DNA of 64,000 nucleotides, taken from Pictodentalium vernedei. Its lineage: Eukaryota > Mollusca > Scaphopoda > Dentaliida > Dentaliidae. The position numbers and the translations under genes are program-made. This document shows positions 9,337 through 20,849 of the stretch, piece by piece. The notes beneath the pieces are model-generated. The model saw only the letters and a list, made by a program, of their open reading frames with translations. It did not search any database and was not told the DNA's origin. The DNA is taken from NCBI GenBank assembly GCA_031216915.1, contig CM062289.1:247567187-247631186 (forward strand), read 5' to 3'. Each line of letters begins with the position of its first letter. The first letter of the stretch is position 1.

Positions 9337-11840
9337 TACCCGCTATCATTGCCCAATTTCTATTGAGGCCCACTTTGCGAAGCCCTTGTCCCAGAGATTT
9401 AGGAGACGCATATGGATGAACGCAGAGGGGAATTACGAGGATTTGAACACTGCATTCAATAATTCCCACTGGTTTAGCCTGTTTAATAATTTATGTTTGG
9501 ACACCTTAGTTTCTAATTTCACCGACCAATTACTCGACACGGCATCTAGGTTTATTCCTAACGAAATTATAATGTCTAGGGCCAATCAGCCCAAATGGAT
9601 GCATAATCAAATACGGCTACTAATAAGACAGCGGAAACGACTGTATCGGACAGCAAAGTGTTTGGGTCTACTTTGTGACTGGGCGAGATACAAGAGTAAA
9701 CGAAATGAAGTTGTCTCATCTGTTAGAACGGCTAAGACTGCTTACATATCCAAAGTCCAAACAACATTGAGTTGCCCCGAACACCTTCCGAGTGGTGGAA
9801 AACCTTGAAAGCACTTATCTGTAACAGCACACCGGGAATCCCAACAATCACCCATTGTAATAAATTATACTCAACTAATCTCGAAAAGGCTGAAGTGCTT
9901 AACGAATACTTCTGTTCTATTTAGTCAATGAATGACACTAATGCGACCTTGCCAGACTATACCTTCTATGTGCAACAATCATTTGACACTATTATACGAC
10001 AAACTAGTGAGGTATATGACGCAATCAAACATATTAAAGTATCGAAAGCGTCTGGTCCTGATCTTGTAAGCCCTCGTTTGCTAAAGCAATGTTCTCGCTC
10101 CTTGTGCGAACCACTTACAATCCTTTTCAATATCCCACTGAATAACTGCTATTTCCCAGCACTATGGAAGAAAGCCAATGTGACACCAGTTTCGAAAAAG
10201 AATCCCTCAAACGTAGTTACCAATTATCGTTCTATACCATTGATTAGCTGTGTTGGTAAACTTCTCGTAAAATGTGTATTCAAACGGTTATGGCGGTTCA
10301 TATGCGACAATAATATTCTTAGCCAGTTCCATTCTGGGTTTACCCCAGGTGACACAACGGCTCTACAACTGACAAATTTCTAAGATGCGTTCTGTCGCGC
10401 ACTTGACGACGATAAAGAAGTTAGGGTTGTTTTTTTGTGATGTGAGTAAAGCATTTGACAAGTTTTGGCATGTTGGTCTTATTCACAAGCTTGAGAGAAT
10501 AGGAATATCTAGTGATTTGCTTTGCTTCTTAAAATTATACTTTTCCAATCGGTACCAGTGGGTTTTAATAGCTTCTGAAGCATCCCCGTTGAGATCAATA
10601 ACCTCCGGCGTTCCACAAGGATCGATTCTAGGTCCACTGTTTTTTTGTAATATATATTAACGACATACCTCAAAACCTACTGAGCAGTATACGGCTATTC
10701 GCAGACGATACATCTCATAATCTCATTGTTGAGAATCCTGACCAAGCTGCAACTATAATCAACCGTGATTTGGCCACAATTGAACACTGCGCCAAAATAT
10801 GGTTGGTTGAGTTTAATCCTAAAAAAAACGGAGAACATGTTAATTTCGCTTAAAATTAATGCTCCTACACATCCACCTTTATATTTAAGTGGAAGGCGCA
10901 TCGCCAATGTAGATAGCCATAAGCATTTGGGTTTAATTCTAAACAAGACATGTACCTGGAATGAGCATATCGACCATTTTTGCACCAAAGCCTGGACTCG
11001 CATAGACATGCTGAGGGCGCACAAGTTTACTCTTGACCGCAAAGTCCTAGAAAAGATATACTTTCCGTTTATTAGGCCGCTCTTGGAATACGCCGATTGC
11101 GTCTGGGACAACTGCTCAGCAACTCACGCTGCGAACCGAGAGAAAATTCAAGTAGCTGCAGCGAGAATAATTACGGGTGCTACAATGAGTGCCAGTAAAA
11201 TTCTACTCTATTCTGAGATCCGATGGAATTCACTACAGGAAAGGCGCCGAAAGCACAAGCTCATTCAGTTTTTCAAGATGTATCATAGGCTAGTTCCCCT
11301 ATACCTTTCCAACAAGGTACCACCAACTATCTCGTCCATTACCAAAACCACCATACCCGTTCGGATAAAACCGTTTTGCCGTACCACTCTGTACCAGTCT
11401 TTATTTTCCCCAGACGTTACCAACAGTGGAATACACTTCCTCTCTCAGTGAGAGAAAACTGTCCCATTAAGAATTTCAAAACATTCCTAAACAGCCAGAA
11501 CCAACCCCCGGCGACTTTCTGCGCTGGGGCCAAATCTCGTGCTGCTCCGATTTATCAATTTAGGTTACGCCAGCACTCTAGTGGTATTTACGCTCACTTG
11601 TATGATAACCATCTCTCAACGCCTCCTCTTTGTCAATGTGGTGACTTTGAGACAACTGAACATTTTCTTCTGTTCTGCCCAAACTATGCAGATGTACGTA
11701 ATTTCACAATTAATACTTTGCCGTTTTCTTTTGATTTCTCTATGCTTTTGTTTGGGTCCGAACGACTGAGCCACACCGAAAACGTTCTAGTCTTCAAAGT
11801 AGAGCAGGATTATATCATACAAAGTGGACATTTTAGCTGA
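9337..11840 (+). pseudogene. Reverse transcriptase and C-terminal region of copy A
   Basis: In order: a linker with QPKWMHNQIRLLIRQRKRLY; RT from about 10,050, with SKASGPD and ALWKKANVTP; then CDVSKAFD, GVPQGSILGP and LFADDTS (near 10,700, the catalytic Asp pair); a thumb region ending near 11,451; and a C-terminal Cys/His motif CQCGDFETTEHFLLFCP at about 11,630-11,690. Frame breaks are visible near 9780, 9925 (stop), 10,383 (stop), 10,650, 10,825 and 11,440. The full-length protein would copy LINE RNA at the nick. This copy cannot make it. Confidence 0.85.
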
Positions 11841-12464
11841 GCTTTTGTGCATGCTTGGCCATAAGTGCTCTAAAGGTAAATGCATCCATAATACGGCCAC
11901 TATTCGTATCTTGGACAACAGCTTTCCAAGCCACAATACATTCCCTTGGGCTGTCCGATGTCTGCGCGTTGGCTGTGTTTCTGCAATAATACTGCCTTGC
12001 CGGGGTCATTATTGGATACCTGAGAGCTTGATCCGCAGTAGGAACGATCCACTTGTGGCTTTGGGTCGGTCTACGAAGATGCTCTTATCGGTGGAGACAT
12101 ACAGGATGCGCTCTTGGAGCTATTGCTGGTAAGAATTTGCTTTCAAGTTGGTTTCATATGCAGCTTTTCTCTTTCTTATTTCATTCTGTATCTCTCATTT
12201 CTTACTTCCTATATTGATAACTAGTTTAAACAATATTTCACTCAGTATTTGCAACCATTTTGTAATTGTCTGATATACTCAGGGAGAGGCCTATTTGAGC
12301 TCAAAGCTTTCTGACGAATCCTTTCCCTTTACACCGTCGTTTACTTCTGTTTGTCGTGCTATAGTGCATACTTCGGTATTATATCCTCTGTACAGCTACT
12401 GTGATATTAATAGTTACTTGTATGTATTATATCATATTTCTTTTTTAATAAATATTGTTTAAAC
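11841..12464 (+). other. 3' region of copy A
   Basis: Non-coding tail of the element. It holds the inverted pair AGTTTAAACAATATTT (from 12,223) and AAATATTGTTTAAACT (ending near 12,466); the second forms the 3' terminus. The GTTTAAACAAT string is also found in the 3' part of copy B (about 29,382) and copy C (about 43,170, minus strand). AATAAA just before the terminus may act as a polyadenylation signal. Confidence 0.55.
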
Positions 12465-12660
12465 TAAGAGGAGATGTCCTTCATTTACTTACTTGATAGA
12501 AGCGGTGTGAGCAGCCTATAATCCTTATACGCCACACCCGAGGGTGTTTGCTGCAGCCGCGCATCCGCGCTGAGATGTTTATTATTTTATTTATTTGAGG
12601 ATCGGTTTTAAGAGAGGAGGGCAGCTTACAAGCCTTGTATGCTACACCCATGGGTGAAAT
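12465..12660. repeat. ~160-bp minisatellite, right part
   Basis: This continues the array left of copy A, with GAGGAGATGTCCTTCATT, GAGCAGCCTATAATCCTTATACGCC, CCGAGGGTGTTTGCTGC and GAGGATCGGTTTTAAGAG. It is the resumed half of the LINE target site. Confidence 0.8.
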
Positions 12661-12728
12661 TGCTACTTTGTTACATTCAGTTGATTGGCGACCAATTTGT
12701 TGTTATAATTTATTATCCTATTGTTTGG

Positions 12729-12820
12729 CCGTGATTGGCTTGTTTGGGTGCCATCGCGAGTATGTTGTGATGGCGTGTCAAAAGCCTGCTCACGTGGGCA
12801 TCCAAACAAATCAATCATGG
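12729..12820. repeat. Hairpin with ~24-nt arms
   Basis: The arms 12,729-12,752 and 12,796-12,820 (core TTGTTTGG/CCAAACAA) are imperfect inverted copies around a loop of about 43 nt. Possibly the terminal repeats of a very small MITE. Confidence 0.55.
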
Positions 12821-12962
12821 TCAAGGCTTTTTATTGATCGGCTTTGGCTCGGATTTTATTCTTTTGTGTTTTTGGATTTTTGTCGACTTGCGCAGATATC
12901 GTTTAGTTAGGATATTAGTTTGCTTTCTTTCAAGCTTTTCCGGGTTTTGGCACTTAGAGTGG

Positions 12963-13990
12963 CTAAGCGGTTTCAATGGTTGGGATGTCGGCCAATCGTG
13001 GAGAAGTTTTGTTGGGGTATCGCGGGGGCACGGAGGGCAATTCTGAGCGCGTGATTCTGGATCTTTTGAAGTTTATACTGAGGTTGGTTTTGTGCGTTTT
13101 TCTGGAGACAATGGCCCCGTATTCCAGTACAGGGCGAACGAATGCTTTATATAATTTTAGTAGGATAGCATCGTTGACCCCCCCCCCCCCCCCCCCCCCC
13201 ATGATGTTCCTCGTAGTATTTTTAGCAGATTACTTCGTCGGGTCGCTTTAGTGGCGATGTTGTTAGTGTGTTTAGTGAAGGTCAAGTTCGAGTCAATGGT
13301 AATGCTGAGGAATTTAGCCTCGGTGCATTCTGGGAGGCCTTTATCTTTTAGTTTCAAATCAAGATCGTGGTTTTTGAACCTACGGGTGGAGGTGATTCTT
13401 TGAGTTTTGTTTATGCTGAGTTTAATTCTCTATTTAGCACACCAGCTCTCGAGGTCGTCCAGTGCGCGTTGGAGGGATTTTTGGAGGTAAGAGGGCTGTT
13501 TGTTGGAGTCCTATAGCCCTTTTCATCCGCGAACTGTGAGATTTGGACCCGTTTCTGCGTGATGTTAAGGTCATTTACATAGATAATGAAGAGGGGGGGG
13601 GGGGGGGCGGCTTAGGACGGATCCTTGGGGGAGGGTACCGGCATCCAGGGGGACGCTGTCGGACATTTCATTGTTGACCATTGCTTTGATTTCCCGATCG
13701 TTAAGGAAGGAGGAGAGAATTCTTAATTGTTTTATTGGGAGGTTTAGTTAGGAGAGTTTATAGCGGCTGAAATGTGCCAGACAGAGTCGAATGCTTTTTC
13801 GACGTCTAGTAGGATAGCAACGCCAACTTGTTGATTTTCGATTTCCGTTTTCATTAGTTCCACAAGACGATGGATGTGTTCCATATCTTCCTTACGGTTT
13901 CTATAGGCTCGTTGCCAGTCATTGAAGAAATCAGTATCTTCGAGATGACTCCTCAGCCGATTAGAATTCTTTTGAATACCTATACCTGTG
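12963..13990 (-). pseudogene. LINE reverse transcriptase fragment (third family)
   Basis: On the minus strand, in changing frames, I read DWQRAYRNRKEDMEHIHRLV, then VAILLDVEKAFDSVWH, GTLPQGSVLS, FIIYVNDL and ISQFADE, followed by LTFTKHTNNIATKA and YKAFVRPVLEYGA. These are successive RT blocks and the post-RT region of a Jockey/CR1-group LINE, different from the 2A family. The second Asp of the FADD motif is Glu. Poly-C/poly-G runs at 13,179-13,200 and 13,592-13,606 interrupt the frame. Both ends are truncated. Confidence 0.75.
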
Positions 13991-14344
13991 CTTTTGTCAC
14001 CTATAAAAGCTGTATAATGTTCAATTAATGGTGTGTGTGTCTGTGGGGGGGGGGGGGGGGGGGGTGGGTGGTGTTGCGGTATGCATATTTGTTAATCTAA
14101 AACTATGTTTAGTTTCTTTTTGTCCAATTTGAATTTCAATTAGGGGATTAACTGTACTGAAAGAAAATCAGTTAACTTGACTTGCTGATCTGACTCATTT
14201 ACTTCAGCTATTACCTGTCACGACTGAGTTGTGTAATAAACTACAAATTATGTTCCCATGTGGGTTCATTCCATGTAGATTTTCTCTCAATCGTAAACAA
14301 TTTTCAGAATTTTTCTTAGCATTTTGTCACGAGGTAATAATATT

Positions 14345-14490
14345 TCATTGAGTAGTAACAAGTAATTGAAAGTAATTAATTACTTTTCAAAAAGTAATTG
14401 TAATTGTAATTAATTACTTTTAAAAAACAAGTAATTGTAATTGTAATTGCATTTTCCCCAAGTAACTGTAATTGTAATTAATTATTTTGA
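14345..14490. repeat. Palindromic TAATTGTAATTAATTAC repeats
   Basis: AAGTAATTAATTACTTTT and several GTAATTGTAATT units recur in both orientations, giving overlapping AT-rich stems. Such arrays are common at the ends of hAT-like elements. No element body can be assigned here. A G run lies upstream at 14,046-14,062. Confidence 0.5.
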
Positions 14491-15346
14491 ATAAAATTGA
14501 CCTCAGCCCTGTTCAGAATTCCAACAAACTCGCCTCCCATTACCAGAGCCTCAAGCCTTCGCCACATACCCTCCCTCAATACTCTATCCTTTGCCTTTTT
14601 AACATCCAAAAAGGCCATAACCATCTTTTTCTTTTTTGCTTTCCCGGTTTCTATCATTTGGGATAGCGTGAAAGGGTGATCAGTGACTCTCCTTCCCTTC
14701 CTGAAGCCATTCTGAATCTCTCCCCAAAAACCCTTCAGTTCAATCACCTCCTCTAATCTCCCATACTGGATTTTTCAGAAAACGTTTACAATGTTGCTAC
14801 TGACAGAGATCCCTCGATAATTATCCAAAAGGTCTTTTTCCCCCCTTTTTTTAAATAAATGTCACTTTGCCTTCTCTCCACTCTTTTGGGACTCCTGTTT
14901 TTCTATGGCTAAATTGAATAGGGCAGTTAGGTTTTCACAGAGTTCCCCTCCCCCTTTTTGAGAAACTCGTTAGGAGTATCGTCCGTCCCTCCCGCTTTTC
15001 CATTCCTTAACTTTGAGATCACCTTTCGCACCTCCTCGGTTTTAATTTCGCTGATCGTGAAATTCGATAGATTTCCCTCGACCTGGTTCGTACACTCCGG
15101 TGGGTTCGCCATGCCCCATCGCTTATCGTTACCTTTTCCCAGTGCCCGACTAGTTCTGATGCGATTTGATCTTGATCGTCTGTATCTCTGCCATCTACTT
15201 TTATACTCTGTGGGTTACTTCCTTTGTTACGTTTATTCACTCATTTTCAAAATACGTTCGAACTCGACCCCGTGTCATTCTCATCGCCCGAATAAGACTG
15301 CTATTTCGCACTCGTCTTTAATTTTATTTACTTTATTTCATGCTTG
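14478..15346 (-). pseudogene. Decayed copy of the 24.7-27.8 kb LINE
   Basis: The minus-strand frames read EIQNGFRKGRRVTDH, MAFLDVKKAKDRV and VRKVISKLRNGKAGGTDDTP, close to the equivalent segments of the long frame at 24,787-27,810. In the RT block containing the first catalytic Asp, DVKKAYDRV has become DVKKAKDRV, and several frame breaks are present. The fragment is cut on its 5' side by the LTR tandem at 15,347 and ends in AT-rich repeats on its 3' side. Confidence 0.8.
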
Positions 15347-15845
15347 TGTAAAATCTCCTACTTTCCAGGGATTTCACCAGCGAGGTCCCAATCGCGCTGC
15401 CAAGGAAATCTTATCCCAATGCAATGGTAGAGTGCGTCCGATATGGGCATGCACAACAGGTCACCCTGCCGCCTCGAGTTCTGTCTGCCAAAAGGAGACT
15501 TGACCAACGAAAAACAATACTGGTATTAATTTAACGGTTTATTAATAAAACACTCACCGTTCTGGTGTAGGTTGCCGGACTGCTGGTCAGTGACGTCCAC
15601 AGTACCACTAATTTTTCTGAGAAGCAGATTCACGTAATGTTCAATCTGAACTGCTGCGCTGTTCCACTCAAACTCCGACGTTCGTTAATGACCTTAACAA
15701 TATATACACACTCTGATGTCACTGAACAGCAGGCAGTTGTTACAATAAACTAGATCGCAGAAATATATGAAGAGTCTGTCGAACAAGGCGGTACCGGCTG
15801 ATCAGAGACAGGGCATGGCTGAAAATTAACAGTGCGGACACTACA
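15347..15845 (-). repeat. LTR 1 (3' LTR of unit A)
   Basis: 499 bp. On the minus strand it starts TGTAGTGTCCGCACTGTT and ends GGAGATTTTACA, with canonical TG...CA ends. It matches LTR 2 at roughly 92% by eye. It is flanked on the outer side by CTTG, the TSD. Confidence 0.9.
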
Positions 15846-15883
15846 TAACCCACATCCTGCATTGCCCGACAGGGAGCTCAAGT

Positions 15884-17109
15884 TTACTGGTTAAAAATGT
15901 CTTTCAAACATCGAAGGTCTCTTTCTTCTAGAACAACTTCCTCTGTGGTTTCTCTTCTAACTCGTGTCTCTTTCCCTATCTGCTCTTCAATAATGGTAAT
16001 ATGACGAACTTTCTGCAGATTACACTGAACACTGGTAGAAACCATCTGGGATGTTTTCGCTGCCTCTGGTAGCGGGTCTACTGTATCTAACATCAACGGC
16101 GTGTCTCCTGTAAAAAAGCCATTAGGGATGATGCCGCTTTAGCTGTGGTAGCCTCATCAGCCGACAAATCCAAGGTTAACTCAGGTTCAGAGCCCAAGCT
16201 TGGATAACTTGCACTCGATGATGGGCTAGAATGTCCATCATATTGTATCATTCTAATCATATTCTTCCCAGAGGGCTTTCCTGTTGTTTTCGCTCGGCCT
16301 AGCAGTGCTTCATGCTTTAGCGTATCCAAGTGCCTTTTCCAGTTGGACACCTTGTTTGTGGTGTAGGGGCATAGCTGGCACACCCCCATTTTCATATCGC
16401 CAACTTCTTCTTTCTTTCCTCTCTCTGTTGCAGTTTCTTCATGTATGACTCCTGCTGCTTCTGTCTTGTGCTTCTTTCTGCAATCCGTGCTTTGTTTACT
16501 GTTTGTCTCACTAGTTCGCTCTTCCCGACCTTCAGTCTTGTACTGTTCTTGCTCTCTTTTCCGTTGGCCTTCTTCATTAGCCGAATCTCGATGATGGCGC
16601 TCTTCTTTATCACCCAGTCTATCCCTGCTGCGCTTATCTCTCTGTCATTCTCTGCCCCTATTCTCCTGTCTTCTATCATCAGGTCTTGTAAACCCCCTCT
16701 TTCTGTACCTCTCCCTGTGACTCCAACCCCTGTGTCTTCCTCCTATTACTCCGGCTCTTCTGCTCCCCTCATGGTACGAAGATCTGTCCATTTTACCTGA
16801 AAGAACAAGTTTCTTATTAACAATATTTATGGTGCAGCTATGGCGGCGTAAGAAGTCCAAGCCAAGAATAACAGATGACCCTACGTCTGCTACTACCGCC
16901 TCCTGCTCACATTCTTCCTCGCTGATCTTAAATTCAAATATTGCTTTCCCATAGCTGTGCAGCCTTTCTCCATGAGCAGCAGCCAGTTTCCGTTTCATTG
17001 GAGTGAGTTCTGGGAGCTCACCCTTTTCAATGGCATCATAAGTATCTTTAGAAACTGCCATGAGCGTAGCCCCAGTATCGATCACACAATACATTATTCC
17101 ATTTTTCAT
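15884..17109 (-). pseudogene. Unit A: retropepsin and C2H2-finger region
   Basis: From 17,109 downward the frame reads YCVIDTGATLMAVS, with the D-T-G-A aspartic-protease motif, and then VILGLDFLRRHSC, the protease C-terminal block. Next is a charged Arg/Glu-rich stretch and CQLCPYTTNKVSNWKRHLDT, a C2H2 finger with spacing C-x2-C-x12-H-x5-H near 16,320-16,385. Frame breaks near 16,645, 16,392 and 16,095 split it into four frames. The equivalent region of unit B is better preserved. Protease processing of the Gag-like chain is the expected role. The finger's role is unknown. Confidence 0.7.
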
Positions 17110-17207
17110 TTCAGCCAGTATGTAGAGTCCTGATTCATTAGGTCGATTAAAATAACACCTGCTCGTTTACTGTGTCTGTTTCTCTCCCTTATCAAGTGCC
17201 TGCGCCT

Positions 17208-18095
17208 TCATTTCAGTTGCGCTGCGATTGCCTTGTCCCCAAAGGAAGGGCATTCTTTGGAAATGTGCCCCCTGATTCCACACCTATAACAGGTGATATT
17301 TGATTTTTTGTTATTGTTGGGCCTCTTCACCTCTGATACTTGATGTTTCTCTCGATTCTGTCCATCTCTGCCCTTATACCTTTGAAGATTTGATTCCTCC
17401 ACATTCGCATAAGTCGTTCCGCTATTTCTTCCCACTTCTTGCAATTATCTGACTGCTCTACCCAATTCCTCCAGCTGTTCAGTTACTTTCTCCAACCCAA
17501 TGTTTGTATTTACTACACGACTATAGCCTGCGTCTGCGCACGAGTGGTCAGTGGCGCGAAATGCCTCCAATTCGACCACTAGATGAACTGCAGCTTCCAG
17601 GTTCGCCGGTCATGACTGCTGTATTTTCCACATCATGTCTCGATATTGCTGCAATGCATCACAAAACGCATCTCGAGATAGGATATCCAGGAGTTCAAGC
17701 GTTGCTGTCGGAAAGCTCACTTTACGTCTTACCGACTGCCCCAATTCTGGTAATGCCTCATTTGGCCATCTGCGGTGGGCTCGTAGCTCTGCTCGATATA
17801 ACTGCGTCTGATTTGGGGAAAGGAACCAATTCCTAAGAGCTGTTAAGAGCTTACTGTAATTTCTATGATCCAGGCCGCTAAGTACGGACAAAACTTGATG
17901 TTCTATTCCCTTTAGACTCCCGGCCAAATATAGTGCCATTTCTTCTCTGATCCATTTATTTATTTCTTCACACGTAACAAAGTGGATTTCATAGTCCATT
18001 ATGGATGTGGAGCCGTCATATGGATGTGGATTCATCAATGGTCTTTTTCGGGAATTATCTGCAATTCCTCTGTTGACTATCTGTGCATCATTCAC
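17208..18095 (-). pseudogene. Unit A: Gag-like region with CCHC knuckle
   Basis: The segment 18,095-17,610 contains HPYDGSTSIMDYEIHFVTC and LYLAGSLKG, then SKLLTALRNWF, the layout of a Ty3-type capsid. After a break it continues to 17,208 and ends with CYRCGIRGHISKECP, a CCHC zinc knuckle (C-x2-C-x4-H-x4-C). The likely role is RNA binding and particle assembly. At least one frame break separates capsid and knuckle. Confidence 0.7.
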
Positions 18096-18221
18096 TAATC
18101 TTTTTCCATTTTCACTTTGACCTTCCAGTCCTCTCTTTCACTCTGTTGAGGTGTATGCTGGCGTCTGTTCAAAATAAGCTCCTGTTCCACAGCAAGAGCT
18201 TCTGTCTCTCTGTTCTGTATT

Positions 18222-18929
18222 TTATAGGCTGCCTAGACGTTCAGAGCCCCAGTTGTGTCTAACTGCTGTCAAGGTTTGCTGCTGTGCCCTGTGATCCCAC
18301 CGTGGACTGGGTGAGGCTTGCATCAATCCCTGTTTTGTACCATCATCCATCCAGCTGCCTGTCCCTCCAAGCTCCGGACACGTAGCTGTGTACTCTAGAT
18401 GTTGTCTTGGGCTCCTGTTAAGGAGATCCATCAACTTCATTCGATTCTTTGCAATAGGTTCGGGCGATCGCATTTCAGCCCTGACTGAACCTTCGGCCAT
18501 CTGGGTATGCCTTTTGGGTGGCAGTTCTGGAAGTCTACGTTGGCTCCTTCCTTCCATCCCTGGTAACTGAGTTCAACTCATCCGAGGGAAATCTGAATGT
18601 TCTGTGTGGCTCTTCCATGGGAGCTCTGTATGCTCATCATAGTTCTTTCGAGGGAACTCTTTATACTCCGTATAGCTCTCCAGGGGGAGCTCTGCAAAAT
18701 CATCCTGGCTCGCTTGAGGGAGCTCTGCACCCCTAATGTGGCTCACGCTATGGAGCTGTGAATATGCTGTATGGCTCCTCGTGGAGAGTTCTGCAAAGTC
18801 ATCCTGACTCTCTCGTGGGAGCTCTGCATCTCTTGAGCGGCTCGCTCTAATGAGCTCTTCACCCGGCTCCTTCACTTCCGACTCGTTCTCTAACATCATT
18901 TCAACAACATCGTAATTATCTTCTGCCAT
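18222..18929 (-). pseudogene. Unit A: N-terminal acidic repeat protein
   Basis: Starting MAEDNYDVVEMMLENE, the frame carries reiterated AELPxxS...Y/H..EFP units, followed by a basic linker (RSQRRLPELPPKRHTQ). One frame shift lies near 18,560. No domain was recognised. It sits directly after the PBS, the position of a pre-Gag or Gag N-terminal segment. See unit B for the intact version. Confidence 0.55.
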
Positions 18930-18958
18930 TTAATTCAGCTGTTCTTAATCGTTGATCA

Positions 18959-18976
18959 ATCCCACCTCTGCCACCA
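18959..18976 (-). other. Primer-binding site, unit A
   Basis: On the minus strand TGGTGGCAGAGGTGGGAT begins one base after the LTR's terminal CA. The leading TGG pairs with a tRNA CCA tail. The priming tRNA was not identified. Confidence 0.75.
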
Positions 18977-18977
18977 A

Positions 18978-19476
18978 TGTAAAATCTCCTACTTTCGAGG
19001 GATTTCACCAGCAAGGTCCCAATCACGCTGCCAAGGGAATCTTATCCCAATGCAATGGTAGAGTGCATCCGATATGCCCATACACAACGGGTCACCCTGC
19101 CGCCTCGAGTTCTGTCTGCCAAAAGGAGACCTGACCAACGAAAAACAATACTGGTATTAATTTAGTGGTTTATTAATTAAACACTCACTGTTCTGGTGTA
19201 GGTTGCCGGACTGCTGGTCAGTGACATCCACGGTACCACCAATTTATCTGAGAAGCAGATTCACGTAATGTTCAATCTGAACTGCAGCGCTGTTCCACTT
19301 GAACTCCAACGTTCGTTAATGACTTTAACAATATAAACACACTCTGATGTCACTGAACAGCAGGCAGCAGTTACAATAAACTAAATCATGGAAGTATATG
19401 AAGAGCCTGTCGAACAAGGCAGTACCGGCTGATTGGAGACGGGGTATGGCTGAAAATTAACAGTGCAGACACTACA
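18978..19476 (-). repeat. LTR 2 (shared central LTR)
   Basis: 499 bp with the same TG...CA ends as LTR 1. It serves as 5' LTR of unit A and 3' LTR of unit B. No host sequence lies between the units, so the two elements share it. Confidence 0.9.
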
Positions 19477-19529
19477 TAACCAACGCCTCCGACCAATGCA
19501 TCCCGCATTGCCTCACAGGGAGCTCAAGT

Positions 19530-20753
19530 TTACTGGTTAAAAATGTCTTTCAAACATCGAAGGTCTCTTTCTTCTAGAACAACTTCCTCTGTGGTTTCTC
19601 TTCTAACTCGTGTCTCTTTCCCTATCCACTCTTCAATAATGGTAATATGACGAACTTTCTGCAGATTACACTGAACACCACAGAAACCATCTGGGATGTT
19701 TTCGCTGCCTCTGGTAGTGGGTCTATTGTATCTAACATCAATGGCGTGTCTCCTGTAAAAAGCCATTAGGGATGATGCCGTTTTAGCTGCGGTAGCCTCA
19801 TCAGCCGACAAATCCAAGGTTAACTCAGGTTCAGAGCCCAAGCTTGCATAACTTGCACTTGATGATGGGCTAGAATGTCCATTATATTGTATCATTCTAA
19901 TCGTATTCTTCCCAGAGGGCTTTCCCATTGTTTTCGCTCGGCTCAGCAGTGCTTCATGCTTTAGCATATCCAAATGCCTTTTCCAGTTGGACACCTTGTT
20001 TGTGGTGGAGGGGCATAGCTGGCACACCCGCATTTTCGTATCGCCAACTTCTTCTTTCTTTCCTCTCTCTGTTGCTGTTTCTTCGTGTATGACCCCTGTT
20101 GCTTCTGTCTTGTCCTTCTTTCTGCAATCCGTGCTCTGTTTACTGCTTGTCTCACTAGTTCGCTCTTCCCGACCTTCAGTCTTGTACTGTTCTTGTTCTC
20201 TTTTCCATTGGCCTTCTTCATTTGCCGAATCTCGACGATGGCGCTCTTCTTTATCACCCAGTCTGTCCCTGCTGTGCTTATCTTTCTGTCGTTCTCTGCC
20301 CCTATTCTCCTGTCTTCTATCATCAGGTCTTGTAAACCCCCTCTTTCTGTACCTCTCCCTGTGACTCCAACCCCTGTGTCTTCCTCCTATTACTCCGGCT
20401 CTTCTGCTCCCCTCATGGTACAAAGATCTGTCCATTTTACCTGAAAGAACAAATTTCTCATTAACAATATTTATGGTGCAGCTATGGCGGCGCAATAAGT
20501 GCAAGCCAAGAATAGTAGGTGACCCTATGTCTGCTTCTACCACCTCCTGCTAACATTCTTCCTCGTCGATCTTAAATTCAAATGTTGCTTTCCCATAGCT
20601 GTGCAGACTTTCTCCATTAGCAGTAGCCAGTTTCCGTTTCATTGGAGCAAGTTCTGGGCGCTCACCCTTTTCAATGGCATCATAAGCATCTTTAAAAACT
20701 ACCATGAGTGTAGCCCCAGTATCGATCACACAATACGTTATTCCATTTTTCAT
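19530..20753 (-). CDS. Unit B: retropepsin, Arg-rich linker and C2H2 finger
   Basis: The frame from 20,753 has CVIDTGATLMVV (protease D-T-G-A). After a single stop at about 20,550 it runs open for 337 codons to 19,530. That frame starts with the protease C-terminal ILGLHLLRRHSC block. It continues with about 100 residues rich in Arg, Lys and Glu, a C2H2 finger CQLCPSTTNKVSNWKRHLDM (C-x2-C-x12-H-x5-H), a Ser-rich patch and a basic tail. In autonomous Ty3-type elements RT would follow the protease; here a zinc finger takes that place. Function of the finger part is unknown; nucleic-acid binding is a guess. Confidence 0.65.
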
Positions 20754-20849
20754 TTCAGCCAGTATGTAGAGTCCTGATTCATTAGGTCGATTAATAACGC
20801 CTGCTCGTTTACTATGTCTGTTTCTCTCCCTTATGGAGCGCCTGCGCCT

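Larger units (their letters stand above)
8002..12464 (+). mobile_element. CR1-like non-LTR retrotransposon, copy A
   Basis: The element is bounded by TAAGAG at 7996-8001 and again at 12,465-12,470, a candidate 6-bp TSD. The same minisatellite lies on both sides. It has a 5' region, a leader-2A-endonuclease frame, an RT frame, a Cys-rich C terminus and a 3' region of about 620 bp ending in AATAAATATTGTTTAAAC. Reading frames are broken several times and a SINE sits in the endonuclease. Copies B (24.6-29.1 kb) and C (42.6-47.0 kb, minus strand) belong to the same family. RT motifs DVSKAFD, GVPQGSILGP and LFADDTS point to the CR1/Jockey group; exact clade not determined. Confidence 0.85.

Noticed and set aside
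19987..20444. Plus-strand frames rich in Ser/Leu/Phe across 16.4-16.8 and 20.0-20.4 kb
   Set aside because: Antisense of the Arg/Glu-rich linker of the Gag-protease element; the apparent membrane-like composition is a shadow.
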